Positions 1 through 11,890 of a DNA stretch of 64,000 nucleotides are shown one piece after another. The notes beneath the pieces were generated by a model. The model was not told the origin of the DNA, did no database searches, and worked only from the letters and a program-made list of their open reading frames with translations. Positions within the stretch are counted from its first letter, which is position 1. Each line of letters starts with the position of its first letter. The stretch comes from Numida meleagris. Its lineage: Eukaryota; Chordata; Aves; Galliformes; Numididae. Where the stretch lies: NCBI RefSeq assembly GCF_002078875.1, contig NC_034438.1, forward strand, positions 23,576,104-23,640,103. The letters run 5' to 3'. Made by a program: the position numbers and the translations under genes.

Positions 1-1244
1 TCTGATTACGTTCTTTTGGCAATTAAGTTCTTCTTAAACGGTCTTATCTAGTATAGGCTGATCTGATGATTGCTCTTGTTGGGCAAAGGATTTTCACTGC
101 CATGCTTTCAGGTTTCTACTAGAATCCCGATGTTCATTTTGGTTCTAAATTAGCTGATCATTACTTTGTTGTTCTTCTGATCCTGAAGGATGTTTTGGTT
201 TGAATTCTAGTATTATATAATCCAATATATACCTAATGAACATATGTAACAAAATAGGAGATGAAAGAGCAAAATTGCAATAACAACAAATAATTAAGCT
301 TGATAATGGAATTACTATGTAACTATTACTGCAGGGTATCAGTTTAGACCTTAATCTTCCCTTTCGACCTTCAAAATTTTTTTTATGTTCATCATTTGCT
401 GTAGTTGCTTGAGCCTGTGAAAAATGCTCACTTTGCATCCAAAACTGGATTTCAAGTTAGTCTAATAATCTTCAACTGTTATTCTCAAAGCTAGGTGTTG
501 CAGACACCAGTTTCATTGATGGCTTGTCCACATTTAAGACCAGCACATGTTTTTACATTGGCCAGTGTAGGAGGTATTCAGGATTTGCATTTGCTTAATG
601 ATGTCAAACTTTACTGGCAAAATAAATTTGTTGCTTTTTAATTCTCAGTAGTGATGGGAATTTGCTGTCCATATTTTTAGCTGTAAGTTGCATTGATCTC
701 TGTTGGTAATATAGGAAGGGCATACATACATTGCTCTTGAATATAAACTTGTGCAAAAAGCATTCTCCTCCCAAGTATGAGCCCAGTGGGACACCTCCAC
801 TGGTGCACATTTCTGTGAGTGCAGTTTGCAGGCTCTTGCTCATCGCTGATGAAAATGCATGGCTAATGGTAGTGACTGTTGAAAATAGTGTTTTGTAGCT
901 GAGTTTGCTCAATCAAATAATGTTATTGTGCTCTTGGTAGCTGTTGTAGTGTCTGTGGAAACAATAGGAGGCATTACTTTTGGAGTGATCTACATATATA
1001 GATAAGCCCACAAATATTTAAAAATATTTAAAAATATTTTTATTAAAATAATTTTTATAAGAATTATTACATATTATAGTTAAATTCAGTATTTCCTAGT
1101 TGCAGTTCTTTGCAGTGATTAAGAACTTTCACTGTTATATAATGTCATGTCTTACATTACATTTTGGAGGGAAGAGGGATATTGCTGTCAATATTGTAAC
1201 TTTTTGCTGTGATAGACTGACACGATCACTTGGTGTAATTGCAG
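1..1244 (+). other. TBCA: TBCA intron 1, 3' part
   Basis: This stretch is inferred to be the end of TBCA intron 1 because exon 2 begins at 1245 after a TTGCAG acceptor and in the middle of a codon. The sequence is AT-rich with no coding frame that resembles a protein. A short A/T tandem (AAATATTTAAA units) lies around 1016-1060. Exon 1, which should encode the first 17 residues and two bases of codon 18, is outside the window. Confidence 0.75.
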
Positions 1245-1350
1245 ATTGGCAAAAGAAAAAGTTATGTATGAAAAAGAAGCAAAACAACAAGAAGAGAAGA
1301 TTGAAAAAATGAAAGCTGAAGCATGTGATGACTATGGAATAAAGAAGCAG
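1245..1350 (+). CDS. TBCA: TBCA exon 2 (tubulin folding cofactor A)
   Basis: TBCA is a small cytosolic chaperone that captures beta-tubulin after its release from the CCT chaperonin and passes it into the tubulin heterodimer assembly pathway. This exon is bounded by a TTGCAG acceptor at 1239-1244 and a GTAAAC donor at 1351. Its first base completes an Arg codon, and 35 codons follow, containing the family-typical stretch EKVMYEKEAKQQEEKIEKM and ending with IKKQ in phase 0. This is the first helix and loop of the three-helix bundle, with the strongly charged composition expected. The residues ACDDYG before IKKQ fall in the loop, the least conserved part of the family. Adding 18 residues of exon 1 to the 90 visible here gives 108, the usual length of TBCA. 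Identification rests on a near-exact match to remembered vertebrate TBCA; no frame damage is seen. Confidence 0.97.
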
Positions 1351-2964
1351 GTAAACTATACTAAAACTTGTAAAATCCTTCATTGCTTTGATTTAATGAG
1401 TCTTATAAAAACAACAACAACAACGACAACAACAAAAACTCCTGTACTTTTTTTCCCAGACTGCTCCAAACTAAAACCTGTCAATTATAGAAGTCACAGT
1501 ATACATTTATAGAAAATTCCCGCCCTCCAAAACTGTTTAATCATAAGGAAACTGGGTATGGGTTATTTAGCACTTGGTATCAGAAAGGCTATCACTAACA
1601 GTGTGTATCAACCTGTCAAGAACTCTTTCTCAGATCTACTGACAATCTGAAAATAAATTTTCTGGATGCACTTAGCTAACTTAAGCCCTTGGTGGTAAGT
1701 GCAAATGTTACTGTGGAGTGGGAATGCTTGTTAACACAAAGAAGAAACATTTCAAATCTAGTGTACACTAGTATCACTGTTTAAAAATCACAGACCTAAA
1801 AATCACAGACCTCTAAGAGACAGAAATAGGTATGTACCTGCTCCCAGCAGCTGCTACAGTTCGTAATGAAGGCACTAATAAGTAGGGTGCATACTTTAGT
1901 TTGATGTGCTCAGGAATATGGTTTAGAGTCATTATTACAATGTGAGCTAATTTTTTTTAGAAGGTTTCTTGCAAAGGCCAGTGATTTCAGACAGTAGGTA
2001 CCTCCCCCTTCAGAAGATGGAGGATTCCTAAGTTTCCGTGTCAGTGAGGAGAAAGCTTGGGTTTGAAGGATTCACTTACATTCATTACAGCAGTTTGGCA
2101 TGTCCGCATTCGTATTGACCTTTACATTCCTTCAACCAAATATTTTGGTTTTTATATTTTTATGTAACTTTTGGCTTTAACAGTTTTACATATATTTATC
2201 TTTTAACTGTGTCTTTTCCCAAACATTTCCTAGATAGTTTTTCTTAATTCTTAACTGGAGCTACATTAAAATTATTTTCACCTGTAAGCAGGTTTCACCA
2301 GACATGAGTCTGGCCTCAAGTTATAAAACCTCCTGTTTTCCCGTGGTCATCTTAGAAGGATATAATATTAATTGTAAAAATTAAGAACAAAAAACAAGAA
2401 GGTCAGAGAAAGTCCTTTTAGAACAAGGTGAAATAAAATCAGATTTCACTTAATGTGTGTATGTCTTGTCTTGTTTTCACTATGATATAGAAGAGAATCA
2501 CAAGCATGGAATTTCTGGAAAATGTATTTATAAATCTGAGCTGTCCCTGCCTTACGACTGACTGAGAATCCAAGGAAGACTGTAGTCTTCCTGAAGATCT
2601 GCTGGTGCTAGCAAGAACTAGTGAATGTAATTCTTGTTGTTAGTGTCCCACATCCATCAGATTATTTGACTGTACCACAATATTTCCTCAATGACAAGCA
2701 AGAAATCATCAAAGTCAAGACCAGCAAAGTCTGTGAGCTTTTGTTGTGAAATGAAATGTTACATGCTACTTGAAGGTATTTTCACAGAGTGGTGACAAAA
2801 GTCTTCAAAGCAAACAGTCTCCATTCATTCAGAATTGCCTAATTGACTTTGAAAGCAGTTCCTCCAATGATATCTGTTCTTTTAGTGCACTACTGCAGAC
2901 TGAAAATCATTAATATTTTATGTTATGAGGAACCTGGAAGCCTAGAAAGAATGAGTACACTTGT

Positions 2965-4050
2965 AATGGAGATCATCTAGTCTAAACCCACTTCTCCATC
3001 ACCTGCGCAATAAAGAAGTGCTTCCTGATGTTTACCTCTTATGTTTCAGTTTGTGCCCATTGCCTCTTGTCCTGGTGCTGGGCACCACGGAAAAGAGCCT
3101 GGATCTGCCATCTTTGTACCCTCTCTTCAGGTTTTTACAGATATTGGTAAGATCCCCCCTGAATCTTCTCTGCTGAACAGTCCCAGCACCCTCAGCCTCT
3201 CTTTGTAGGAGGCATGTTCCAATTCCTTCATCATTTTTGTGGCCCTTTGCTGGGCTCTCTGATAGTTTCATGTCTCTCTTGTACAGAGGAGCACAGAATT
3301 GGATGCAGCACTTCAGATGTGGCCTCACCAGTGCTGAGTAGAGCACAAAGGATCACGTCCCTCGACCCGCTGGCACTAGTTGGTCTAATGCAGCCTATGA
3401 TACCGCTAACCCTCTTAGTGGCAAATATGCATTGCTAACTCTTTGAGCCCCCAGGCCTTTTTCTGCAGAGTTGCATTCTGTGTGGATGGCCCCCAGTATG
3501 CCCTGGTGCTTGGGGTTGTTCCTCCCCACCTGCAGGACTCTGCACTTCTCCTTGTAGAACTTCATTTCTGCCAGCCCACTTCTTGAGCCTGTTAAGGTCC
3601 CTCTGAATGGTAACACAGCTATCTAGTGTATCTGTCAGTCTTCTTGTATTGTCTACAACTTACTGAGGGTGCGCTATGTCCCACTGTCCAGATCATTAAT
3701 GAAGATATTAAACAGGACTGGACCCTGAAATTGACTCCTGAGGTACTCCGCTTGTTACTAGAGGCCTCCAGGTAGACTTTACTCCACTGATTGCTACCCT
3801 CTCAAGTTCAGCTGTTCAGACAGTTTTTGATCCACCACTCTGGCTGCACATCCAGCCCATATTTCAATAGCTTCTCTGTCAGGATGTTGTGGGGGACAGT
3901 GTCAAAGGCCCCGATGAAGTCCAAGGAGAAAATACAACTCCCAATCCATCAGGCTGGTGATTTTATCATAGAAGCTGAGCGAGTTGGTTAAGCGTGATTT
4001 CCCTTTGCTGAATTCATGCTGACTATTCCTAAAGATTTTCTTGCAACTTA
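2965..4050 (-). mobile_element. CR1 LINE fragment (about 1.1 kb, reverse strand)
   Basis: Read on the minus strand this is the end of CR1 ORF2 and its short 3' region. A 104-codon frame at 3032-3346 carries [11 protein letters not shown] and SVVPSTRTRGNGHKLKH, recognisable C-terminal motifs of the CR1 reverse-transcriptase protein. The part near 3790-4020 corresponds to an upstream piece of the same ORF2. Several stops and frameshifts separate the recognisable frames, so the copy is dead and 5' truncated, as is normal for CR1. The boundaries are approximate because the 3' tail is decayed. Confidence 0.9.
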
Positions 4051-4110
4051 AAGGGAGAGGATAGGAATGAATTCAACCATTTGAGACTGCAGGAATAACT
4101 TAAACTATTA

Positions 4111-4134
4111 TTTTAGCTGATTTATCAGCTAAAA
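4111..4134. repeat. Perfect short inverted repeat
   Basis: Two 10-bp arms, TTTTAGCTGA and TCAGCTAAAA, are exact reverse complements and flank a 4-base TTTA loop. The structure lies about 60 bp beyond the approximate end of the CR1 at 2965-4050, inside TBCA intron 2. It could extrude as a small hairpin. I do not recognise it as the end of a known transposon. Confidence 0.85.
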
Positions 4135-5448
4135 CAGATGTGCATAGACTGATAAACCCATGGTTGGTGGAAGAATGCTTAAAATGCTTGAAACCATTGC
4201 TTACCCTTTAATGTATGACTATTCTTATTTAGGTTTCTAGTTAGAACTCCGAATAAAACTAGAGTTAACAGCACAGAAGTGACTAAGGAAAATTTTACTT
4301 CGAAATGCCATTCCTAAATCATAGGATTCCAGGATGTATCTGGGCTGTAACAAAGTGTCACTTCTTTTGTAGAACAGTAGCAAGAGCTAAGTTGTGTATC
4401 CCAAGGAAGAATCTCTAGCATTATGGGGCAGGGAAGTCCTTTCTTACCCATTAATTACAGTTCATTAAAATAAAGAAACAAAAAAGAAACAAACAAACAA
4501 CAACAAAAAAAAAAACTGCTCTGCTATTGCCTTTTTTTGTCTAGATGTAGATGAGAAATTTGTCTAAATGTAAATGAAAAATTTAGAAATTGAACTATTT
4601 TTGTGAGTCAAATTGGCAGAAAAAAATGTAATGAAAGAACAGTACTTGAGTGGGAAAAAAAGGTTATGAGGGAAAAGGAGGAAGTTTTATATATCTTAAT
4701 AAGATGCTAAATTGAAAACAGACATTATAAACCAAACTCAAGTATTTTATATGAAAATTTGGGAAAAATGATAACAACTTCCAAAGCATTCTACTGAATT
4801 CGTGTCCTGAATTTAGTTTCTGACTGTCAGATTCCTGACTGTCAGAAGTAATACAATTGTACTTCTGTGTATGATTGGTCGGTCAGTTAGTTTGTTTTGT
4901 AGTAAAACCTAAGTTTCCACACCGTTGTAATGGTTTTTAATATATGAGGACTTTAGACAGGGTATTGTTTTTCTTTATCTGTAGTAGAAAGTTTACACTG
5001 CCATCACTTATCGGTTACTTATGTTAGAAACCAATTGTTTTCTGTATTTCTGTGGCTGCTGATTTGTCTAGCACATAAATAATGTCCTTTTCTACCTAAT
5101 GTTTTTATATTGAGGCATGAGAAGGTGCAAAATGCCTGAAGTATCTACTTTTGTTTCCTCTCAATGGGACTGTAGATCTTCTTTGGAGACTTTATTATAT
5201 GTGAGCATTTTTACTGATAATAAATTCTCATTTTTTAATTAATCTGGAACTGTAAGATAACTGTTAACTCTCTTGCAATGTCATTTCCAGATGAATTAAA
5301 AAATATTTGCATGACAGAGTACATACAATAGTCTTGCTAATACGGTTTTTCTTCAATATGAATGGAAACAGCAATATTTTTCTTGCTTTTCTAAGAGGAA
5401 GGCAGACTATTTCCTGAAACAGTTAAGAAAAAATACCTTTACCACAAA

Positions 5449-6052
5449 GAAGACTAATAGTATCCTCAGCTGCATTAGGCAAAACGCTGCCAGCAGGTTA
5501 AGAGAGGTGATCTCTCCCCTCTACTGTGCACTGGCACAGCTGCACCCAGTGTGGTGTGTCTAGTTCTAGGCCCCCATTACAAGAGAGACATGGGAATGCT
5601 GGAGTGAGTCCAACAAAGGGACATCAAGGTGGTAGAGGGCCTGGAGCTCCTCTCCTGTGAGAAGAGGCTGAGAGCTGGGACTCTCATAGAGTCAGCACAG
5701 AGAAGAGGAAGTTTGGGAGAATCTCACCAATCTCTATTAATATGTTAGGGAAGGATACAAAGAAGACAGAATCAGGCTCTTTTCAGCAGTGCCCAGTGCC
5801 AGGACAAAAGGCAGTGGGCACAAACTGAAACCTAAGAGGTAATATATCAGGTAAATATCAGGGAGCAGTTCTTTATTGTGCAGATGATAGAGCACAGGCA
5901 CAGATTGCCCAGAGAGATTGTGGAGTGTCCTCTGTGGAGAAACTCAGAAGTCTGGGCGGTCCTGTGATCTTTCTTAGGCCACTCTGCCTGAATTGGGGGT
6001 TTAGACTAGATGACCTCCAGAAGTCGCTTCCAACCTAAACCATTATATGTTA
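5449..6052 (+). mobile_element. CR1 LINE 3' fragment (about 600 bp)
   Basis: Recognisable CR1 ORF2 end and 3' region in sense orientation. It starts with the 'atcctcagctgcattag' segment, passes through degenerate forms of the EERL and LFSLE region, the 'agtgcccagtgccaggacaa' segment (VPSDRTRGN in intact copies) and the 'attgcccagagagattgtgg' segment, and ends at 'cttccaacctaaaccat'. There are many stops and small indels. It is an old, 5'-truncated, non-functional copy within TBCA intron 2. Confidence 0.9.
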
Positions 6053-8149
6053 TTATCTGTTTCCATTTGTGCAACAGTCAAAGGTCATATGATTATAAGG
6101 CAGTATTTAAAAACATGAACACACACACATGCATATTCATGTGTTCATGTAATTCATATATATATATTTGTGACTCATACACATTCCTGATTTTCTTAGC
6201 CTTTTATGTTTAGAACACCACTCCTGTTGTACCAAGCATTATTGTCATCATACCCTGTGACCTAATAGCTAATTAGACTGTCTTTCTTCTAAGATCAAGG
6301 AATGACAGCCCCATAGAGGTTTTCTTGTTTTCAATCTATTCATCTGTATCTCTTATTTTGTTGTGGGTCAGCTGAAAAGAAAAACAAAAGCTGTTTGAAC
6401 CTCCTTGAAGCTTATAAAACCTGTCCCAGTTATACAATATAGGTCAGTTAGGCTGGGCAAAACTGCTTCCTGTTGCAGAATTCTTGGTATTGATGCTCAT
6501 AAATAGTTCCGATCTGCCTAGATAAGCTGAAATATTGCCATTAAGCTTTTACTATTGGACCTCTTAAAATCAAAGCTGCTTATGTCTAAAACCTCAGTTT
6601 ATGTTTAAAGCCTCAGCCGTTTTCTATGGGGTCATGTTTAGCCTCCGTGCTTGTTTTGAATGTGTGAAACATTTTTCTGATTTTTGTTATGGTGCCCTTC
6701 CACTCACTCAAATGGTAGGTTGGTCTGTGTGTTTGCATCTGTTTGGCTTTTCTATTTCTAATCCTGCTTTATTAGTCACTACAATGTGGAATTTATGGAA
6801 AATAGACTAAATGCTATTGATAGTACATTACACACACCAGTTCTTTGACATCTGATGCAATTTACAAAAAATCTACATTGTGTTTAGCAAATAGCCTACA
6901 TACATTCCAACAGTTAGAGAGCTCCATCATATCTGAGCAGACTGTTTTCCTTTGTAAGATGCCAAACATCTGCTCCCTTAGCAAAAATGAGTTCAGTCCT
7001 GACAGATAACTGCCTAGAACTGTGGTTCTTTGAAGAGATATAACTGGCTTTTTCAGTGCACTTAAAGGAATAGGGACATCATTCTCAACGTAGTCACAAT
7101 AACTCTTCTGGTCTTATGAGCACTTATTGACAACATATTTAGTTTGCTTCTATCTGTACATTTTTGTGCTTTATTGCTTTACCATAATGTTTTATTTACA
7201 TGCACTTCAGTTACTACAGTTTTTTGATACTTCTATTTAGCACTGTAATTCACAGAAACCTTGAAGATGTTTATGGCTATCTGTAGTCAGATCAGTTTCA
7301 TGTAGAAACTTCCTCTGTGACCTTCTTACAATTTAAACTCCTTAGAGTTGGGTCAGAAAGTTATTAGAGTGAGCTGGGGGAGAAGAGAGAGCTGTTCTTC
7401 AATTTTCATAACAGTTGGAGAGCAAACAGTGTTTCTTTAATCTAAGCATATCTAATTATTTGGGTTTTTCACTCTGCTTTGTTATATACATTTGCAACAG
7501 TAAAACATTTATCTAGGATAATTTGTATTTCTTGAAAAAAAAAGTGGTTTTCTGCAGAAGTTATCAAAGTTTTCATAGGTAGTTTGGTAATTAACTTTAA
7601 TCTTGGTTCTACAAGGAATGGGGAATCTCGGTTCCATTCTCCAGCCCTTTGCACCTACTGAATGTAATTCCAGTATTTATCTTTTTTCCATTTCATATTA
7701 TCACATAACTGCTGGCAAATGCAAATAAAACTCAGGCAACCTTTTTGATCTCAGTCATTCTCTTTTAAACTGAGTGACTGGAGTGGATTTGATGTTCTCT
7801 TACAGTAACCAGGACTACTGCTTGCAGATCCTGGATTTGTATGTTTTTCCTTCAGATTGCTTATTGAGTGGCATATATAAAATAAATCACTACTTTTCTC
7901 ATTATCCAGCAGCTTTACAATACACAAGTAGTTAGTAATACCATCCCATGGATATAATCTGTGGACATTCTAACTCCCATAGGCATTCTTTAGAGAATCA
8001 AGTTGTAGTACACAAAGCAGAAGTCATCATCTCATGTCGTTTGACACACCTAATTCTGCAGAAGTTACAAGCCTTTATTTGTTTACTGCTCAAAGTGCAA
8101 TATGCAGAGTGAATAATCTTATTTTTAATACAGTCCAAAACTGTTTTCG

Positions 8150-8276
8150 TCCCTGGAGGTGTTTAAGGAATGGGTAGATGTACGTACAGACATAGTTTAA
8201 TGGTCAGTGTTGATGGTAGGTGGGTGGTTGGACTAGATGATCTTAGAGGTCTCTTCCAACCGTTATGATTCTATGA
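8150..8276 (+). mobile_element. CR1 LINE 3' end scrap
   Basis: About 125 bp corresponding to the last part of CR1: 'gtccctggaggtgttta', then 'ggttggactagatgatctt', then 'ccaaccgttatgattctatg'. The typical ATTCTATG tail unit is present once. It lies only about 110 bp upstream of a second CR1 3' end in the same orientation. Confidence 0.9.
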
Positions 8277-8384
8277 ATGCTTAAAAGAAAACTAATATTA
8301 AGGAGAATTATCATTTGTTGGTGCTTAATTATAACATCTGTCACCTATCTTGCTTTAACAAATTTTCCCAGGCAACTAGCAATA

Positions 8385-8632
8385 GGATGAGAGGTAAGTT
8401 GTGCCAGGGGATGTTCAGGTTGGACATTAGGAAAAATTTTTTTCTCAGAATGAGTGCTGAGGTATTAAAACAGGCTGCCCAGGGAGGTGGTGGAATCACT
8501 ATCCCTGGGGGTCTTTAAGAAAAGAGTATATGTTGCACTGAGTGGCATGGTTTAGTGGTGTGGTGGTGAGGGGCTCATGGTGGTTGGTCTGGATGATCTT
8601 AGTGGTCTTTCCAACCATTATGATTCTATGAA
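8385..8632 (+). mobile_element. CR1 LINE 3' fragment (about 250 bp)
   Basis: This copy covers the CR1 ORF2 terminus ('ttcaggttggacattagg', then 'caggctgcccagggaggtgg') and the 3' region ending 'ccattatgattctatg'. It has the same orientation as the scrap at 8150-8276. The two may be separate insertions or one rearranged copy, but each has its own 3' tail, which favours two insertions. Confidence 0.92.
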
Positions 8633-9813
8633 TTTTGCCCTACATTCTCTGAAAGGAGGTTAGAAATAGAGTTTTTAAACCCTTTCTCATAAAAATCATT
8701 GAACAAAAAACTTAAACGTATGACACTTAACTACATGAAGATTATGTTTTACAACAAAAGGCCTTCCAGTACACATAAAACATTCTTAGCCACAGCTTTT
8801 CTTCCGATATGTGGTGACAGTGTTCCCTTTGGTTCCCTTCAGTACCGCAGAAAGGAGGTTAAAGCGCAAGAATGACAGAACGTAATGAGCTATTTAAAGT
8901 GAACACCTTATATCGCAGGTTGTCATGAACACAAAAAGAGGTTTCATTTTTAAATATCTAACTAACTGATTTTCTTTTCTAAGTAGATTTAACTTTTCTG
9001 AACAACTCTGCACATCCTTTCTTCTCAGTGGTTAGATTTCAGATCCAGAAACGGTCCATGAAATAGATGTTCCCTTATATAAATCTGAAGTTATTTTCTG
9101 TAGGAGGAGGCAGGGTGTTCACATTCAGTGGGGTGCCAGTTTAGTAATTTTGTTCAAAGTGCATGGTGAGAATAATCTTTCTCCTAAAATGAAGCACAAG
9201 GATAAGTAATAACTTTTTATGCATGATAAGCATCAAAAATATGAGCCTGCTGGTCTTTGCTTTTCATTTTTCTTTACCTTTGTCTTTCAGTCAGAGCCTC
9301 CTGCAGTGTGCACACAATGTGATCAATAACTCAATAACTTTTTTCATGCAGTAATTATCTCTATGTGGTATTATCTGAACACTGTTTTTCTTTATTACCC
9401 AAAAGATGCAGGAGATATTTATATAACCAGCTGATCCCATTTTGGATGAAGCTGCTTCAAGACAGCAGGATAAAGTTTGTTTTAAATAGCCTTTTTTAAC
9501 AAATATTGTATGGAAGGCTTACAAGGTTGTACTTTTTTATAAGGGAAAAAGTATTGTAAATGCTGTTTTCTGCCTAATACTTTCTATTTAATTAAGTGCA
9601 AAGTAAATGAAATTGTCCTGTAAATTAACAGAGTTTCAAGTAATTATGCTAAGTGAGTGTCTTTTATTTGGAAAATAGGTACAACTCTTCTGAAGTTCCT
9701 GGGTGATGCTGTATGATGATTTGACTACTAATTTTCAGAGTAAAGAGTTATCTTAAAAAATAACATTTCTTTGTGAAGTACATTCTGATTTCACTGGCTT
9801 CCAATTGTCACAG

Positions 9814-9900
9814 GTCGAGATCTTACAAGAGTCACGAATGATGATTCCAGACTGTCAGCGGAGATTAGAAATTGCACATGCAGATCTCACTCAACTACTA
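9814..9900 (+). CDS. TBCA: TBCA exon 3
   Basis: Exon 3 encodes 29 complete codons, from VEILQESRMMIPDCQRRLEI through HADLTQLL. The acceptor is CACAG at 9809-9813 and the donor is GTAAGT at 9901, both canonical. The phase is 0 on both sides, so an exon-skipped transcript would stay in frame. The RMMIPDCQRRLE segment is the family signature, marking the start and middle of the second helix of the bundle. Compared with remembered human TBCA, the differences are conservative and cluster at the C-terminal end of the exon. No defect is seen. Confidence 0.97.
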
Positions 9901-11193
9901 GTAAGTATAGCATCAAAAACCACTTACCACTAAATGCTGATGTTCTTTGATGGACATCCATAAACATGCTTGTCTGCAGTGCAATTCCATCAGAACAGAA
10001 CTGGATTGAAAATTACTTTTTACAGGTGCAAAGTCTGGCATCCTGTAACATACCTCTGTAGTCCAACTCAGATAACTGCCTATGCAGACTTGGTCTTCAC
10101 TCTATGAAAATTCTGTGTGTTCATATACTAGAGACAGTCTTTAATGGGATGTATACCCCACATGCACTTAAATACTAAACTGCTAGAATGAGCTCTCAAG
10201 TTCCTGTGCCAGTTACATGATTGGAAAAGAGTTCACTCACTTAAGGTAGTCTTTCTAGTGTGTCCTGTAGTGAACTGAAGTATTCAGAATGTTTTGTCTA
10301 CTGCTTTGACTATGCTACACACAAGAAACAAGGCAGCTGAGTTGTTGCTGAGTACTGGTTAAGCTACTAGTTATTGAGGTGGGTGTTTTTAACATGTGAA
10401 TACCTTTGGGAATAAATAATATCCAAATGGACTAACTGAAAATATACTAGGCTTGGAGATTACTCTGTTTATTTAGAAGTTGAATTTTCACCAAGAATTA
10501 CTACACAGGTAAATCCTCTGTGAGGCTAAAATACATACTGTAAGTTAAGCTTCAAACATATTTGATAGCTAAAATGCAAATCCCTTCTCAGTGGAAAGCT
10601 TAAAGCATCATGTCCTTGGGTAGCATGCCCAAGATGTGGCAAGATTTAGGATCCTTCTGTCATTCAACTTGTAACTTGTCTGTTAGCTTGTCTAGGTTTC
10701 AGCAGCATGCAGAAGCAATGCTATTGATCTGTACTGCATGCTACACAAACTTAAAATTAGAAATGTGGAGACTTATTGTTAAGAATTTGGAAGTCTTTTA
10801 GAGGTTGTTCTGTTTTCCTGGCTTACCTTCAATGCTTTTGTTAAAATGAGCTGTGTAGTTGTGTTTTTTCAATTATCAAACTCTCTGCAAGTTTTTTATA
10901 ATGGTGTTTTTTTTTTCTGTGTTCTGTTGTTACTCCTTCCAGTTGCACTTTCCTTGTTTTTAAATACTTATGTCAGATAATAAAATGAAAGTATACATAG
11001 GTCAGATCTTCTCATGCATGACAGCCATCACAGTGGACATTAAATAGGACTGAAGAAATTACCTGTGCTATCAATCATGTAAAACTAGTGTTTTCAATAA
11101 GAATGTACCCTATGTGTTTCAGTATTTCCTCCGTAAATTCATTCTAATGTCAGCTATTTTTGAAGTACTTAAAAATTTTGTTTTTAATTCCAG
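9901..11193 (+). other. TBCA: TBCA intron 3 (1.29 kb)
   Basis: The intron begins with a strong GTAAGT donor and ends with a TTTTTAATTCCAG acceptor. It is AT-rich and has no recognisable repeat or coding frame. A T-rich run lies near 10909-10917. Confidence 0.9.
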
Positions 11194-11274
11194 GAAAATG
11201 AAAAAGAATTGGAAGAAGCTGAAGAGTATAAAGAAGCACGTTCCATTCTAGAGTCAGTGAAGCTGGAAGCCTAG
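11194..11274 (+). CDS. TBCA: TBCA exon 4, C-terminus and stop
   Basis: The last coding exon carries 26 codons and a TAG stop at 11272-11274. It encodes ENEKELEEAEEYKEAR and then a terminus of SVKLEA, which is the conserved end of vertebrate TBCA. It forms the third, glutamate- and lysine-rich helix of the beta-tubulin-binding bundle. The acceptor is CCAG at 11190-11193. The reading frame joins exons 2 and 3 without a shift. Confidence 0.97.
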   Translation, partial: ENEKELEEAEEYKEARSILESVKLEA

Positions 11275-11412
11275 AAGTTTTTCAGTACCCTCTTTATATG
11301 CATTAGCACTGGGTCCATTTCACACTTTATTTGACTGTAGCTCTGTTACTATTCTGATTTGCTTAGGTTCCTTTTATGCAAACTGGCCTCTCTCTAACTG
11401 CAAGATGCATCA

Positions 11413-11418
11413 AATAAA
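11413..11418 (+). terminator. TBCA: Proximal poly(A) signal of TBCA
   Basis: Canonical AATAAA 139 bases after the stop codon, with a U/G-rich downstream element about 20-30 bases later. Confidence 0.7.
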
Positions 11419-11861
11419 GGATGTTCTGAAACATCTCTGTGTTCCACATTCAGGCAAAATATGAACATTGCCAGTTCACATCAACTACAAAAAGGTTAAA
11501 AAAAAAGCACCTGTTTAACATAAGCTTAGGCTAAGAAACAGTGTACACATCAAGTGTTAGCTATGTAAGGAATGTGAGGGGCTAATAGATAGTTCAGAAA
11601 CACCTTGTAATTGAAATAATTTCAAGCCAGTATAGCATCAACTCTGTACTGAAAGAGGAGATGGACCAAATGGCCCCTTTCAAAGTCACCTTTTTCCTGT
11701 GATGCAATTTATTTGTAATTTTATCAAGTATTATTCCTTGTTTATCTCTGAGCCCAAGATGGATTTAAGAGCTAATTCCAAACCTCTCTCAATTTGCCTG
11801 AGCTTGATTTGTAGAGCCCAATTCACACAACTGCCATTGATCAAAACTAAGTTACTGTTTC

Positions 11862-11867
11862 AATAAA
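11862..11867 (+). terminator. TBCA: Distal poly(A) signal of TBCA
   Basis: Second canonical AATAAA, with a strong GU-rich downstream element at about 11883-11897. It may be an alternative 3' end. Confidence 0.5.
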
Positions 11868-11890
11868 GAGAATTTTGTCTAGTATGTTGT

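Larger units (their letters stand above)
1351..9813 (+). other. TBCA: TBCA intron 2 (8.46 kb)
   Basis: The intron runs from the GTAAAC donor at 1351 to the CACAG acceptor at 9809-9813. It contains four CR1 fragments, listed separately, a perfect 24-bp hairpin at 4111-4134, a short duplication of TGACTGTCAG at 4821-4845, and A-rich stretches near 1409-1435 and 4470-4515. No additional exon is supported. The remaining sequence is AT-rich without a recognisable feature. Confidence 0.9.
11275..11890 (+). other. TBCA: TBCA 3' UTR (two possible ends)
   Basis: This is non-coding sequence directly after the TBCA stop. An AATAAA hexamer at 11413-11418 is followed by a U/G-rich stretch ('ctctgtgttcc'), giving a 3' UTR of about 165 bases. 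A second AATAAA at 11862-11867 is followed by the GU-rich 'tatgttgtcggttgg' and would give a UTR of about 610 bases. Which is used cannot be told from sequence. Confidence 0.7.
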
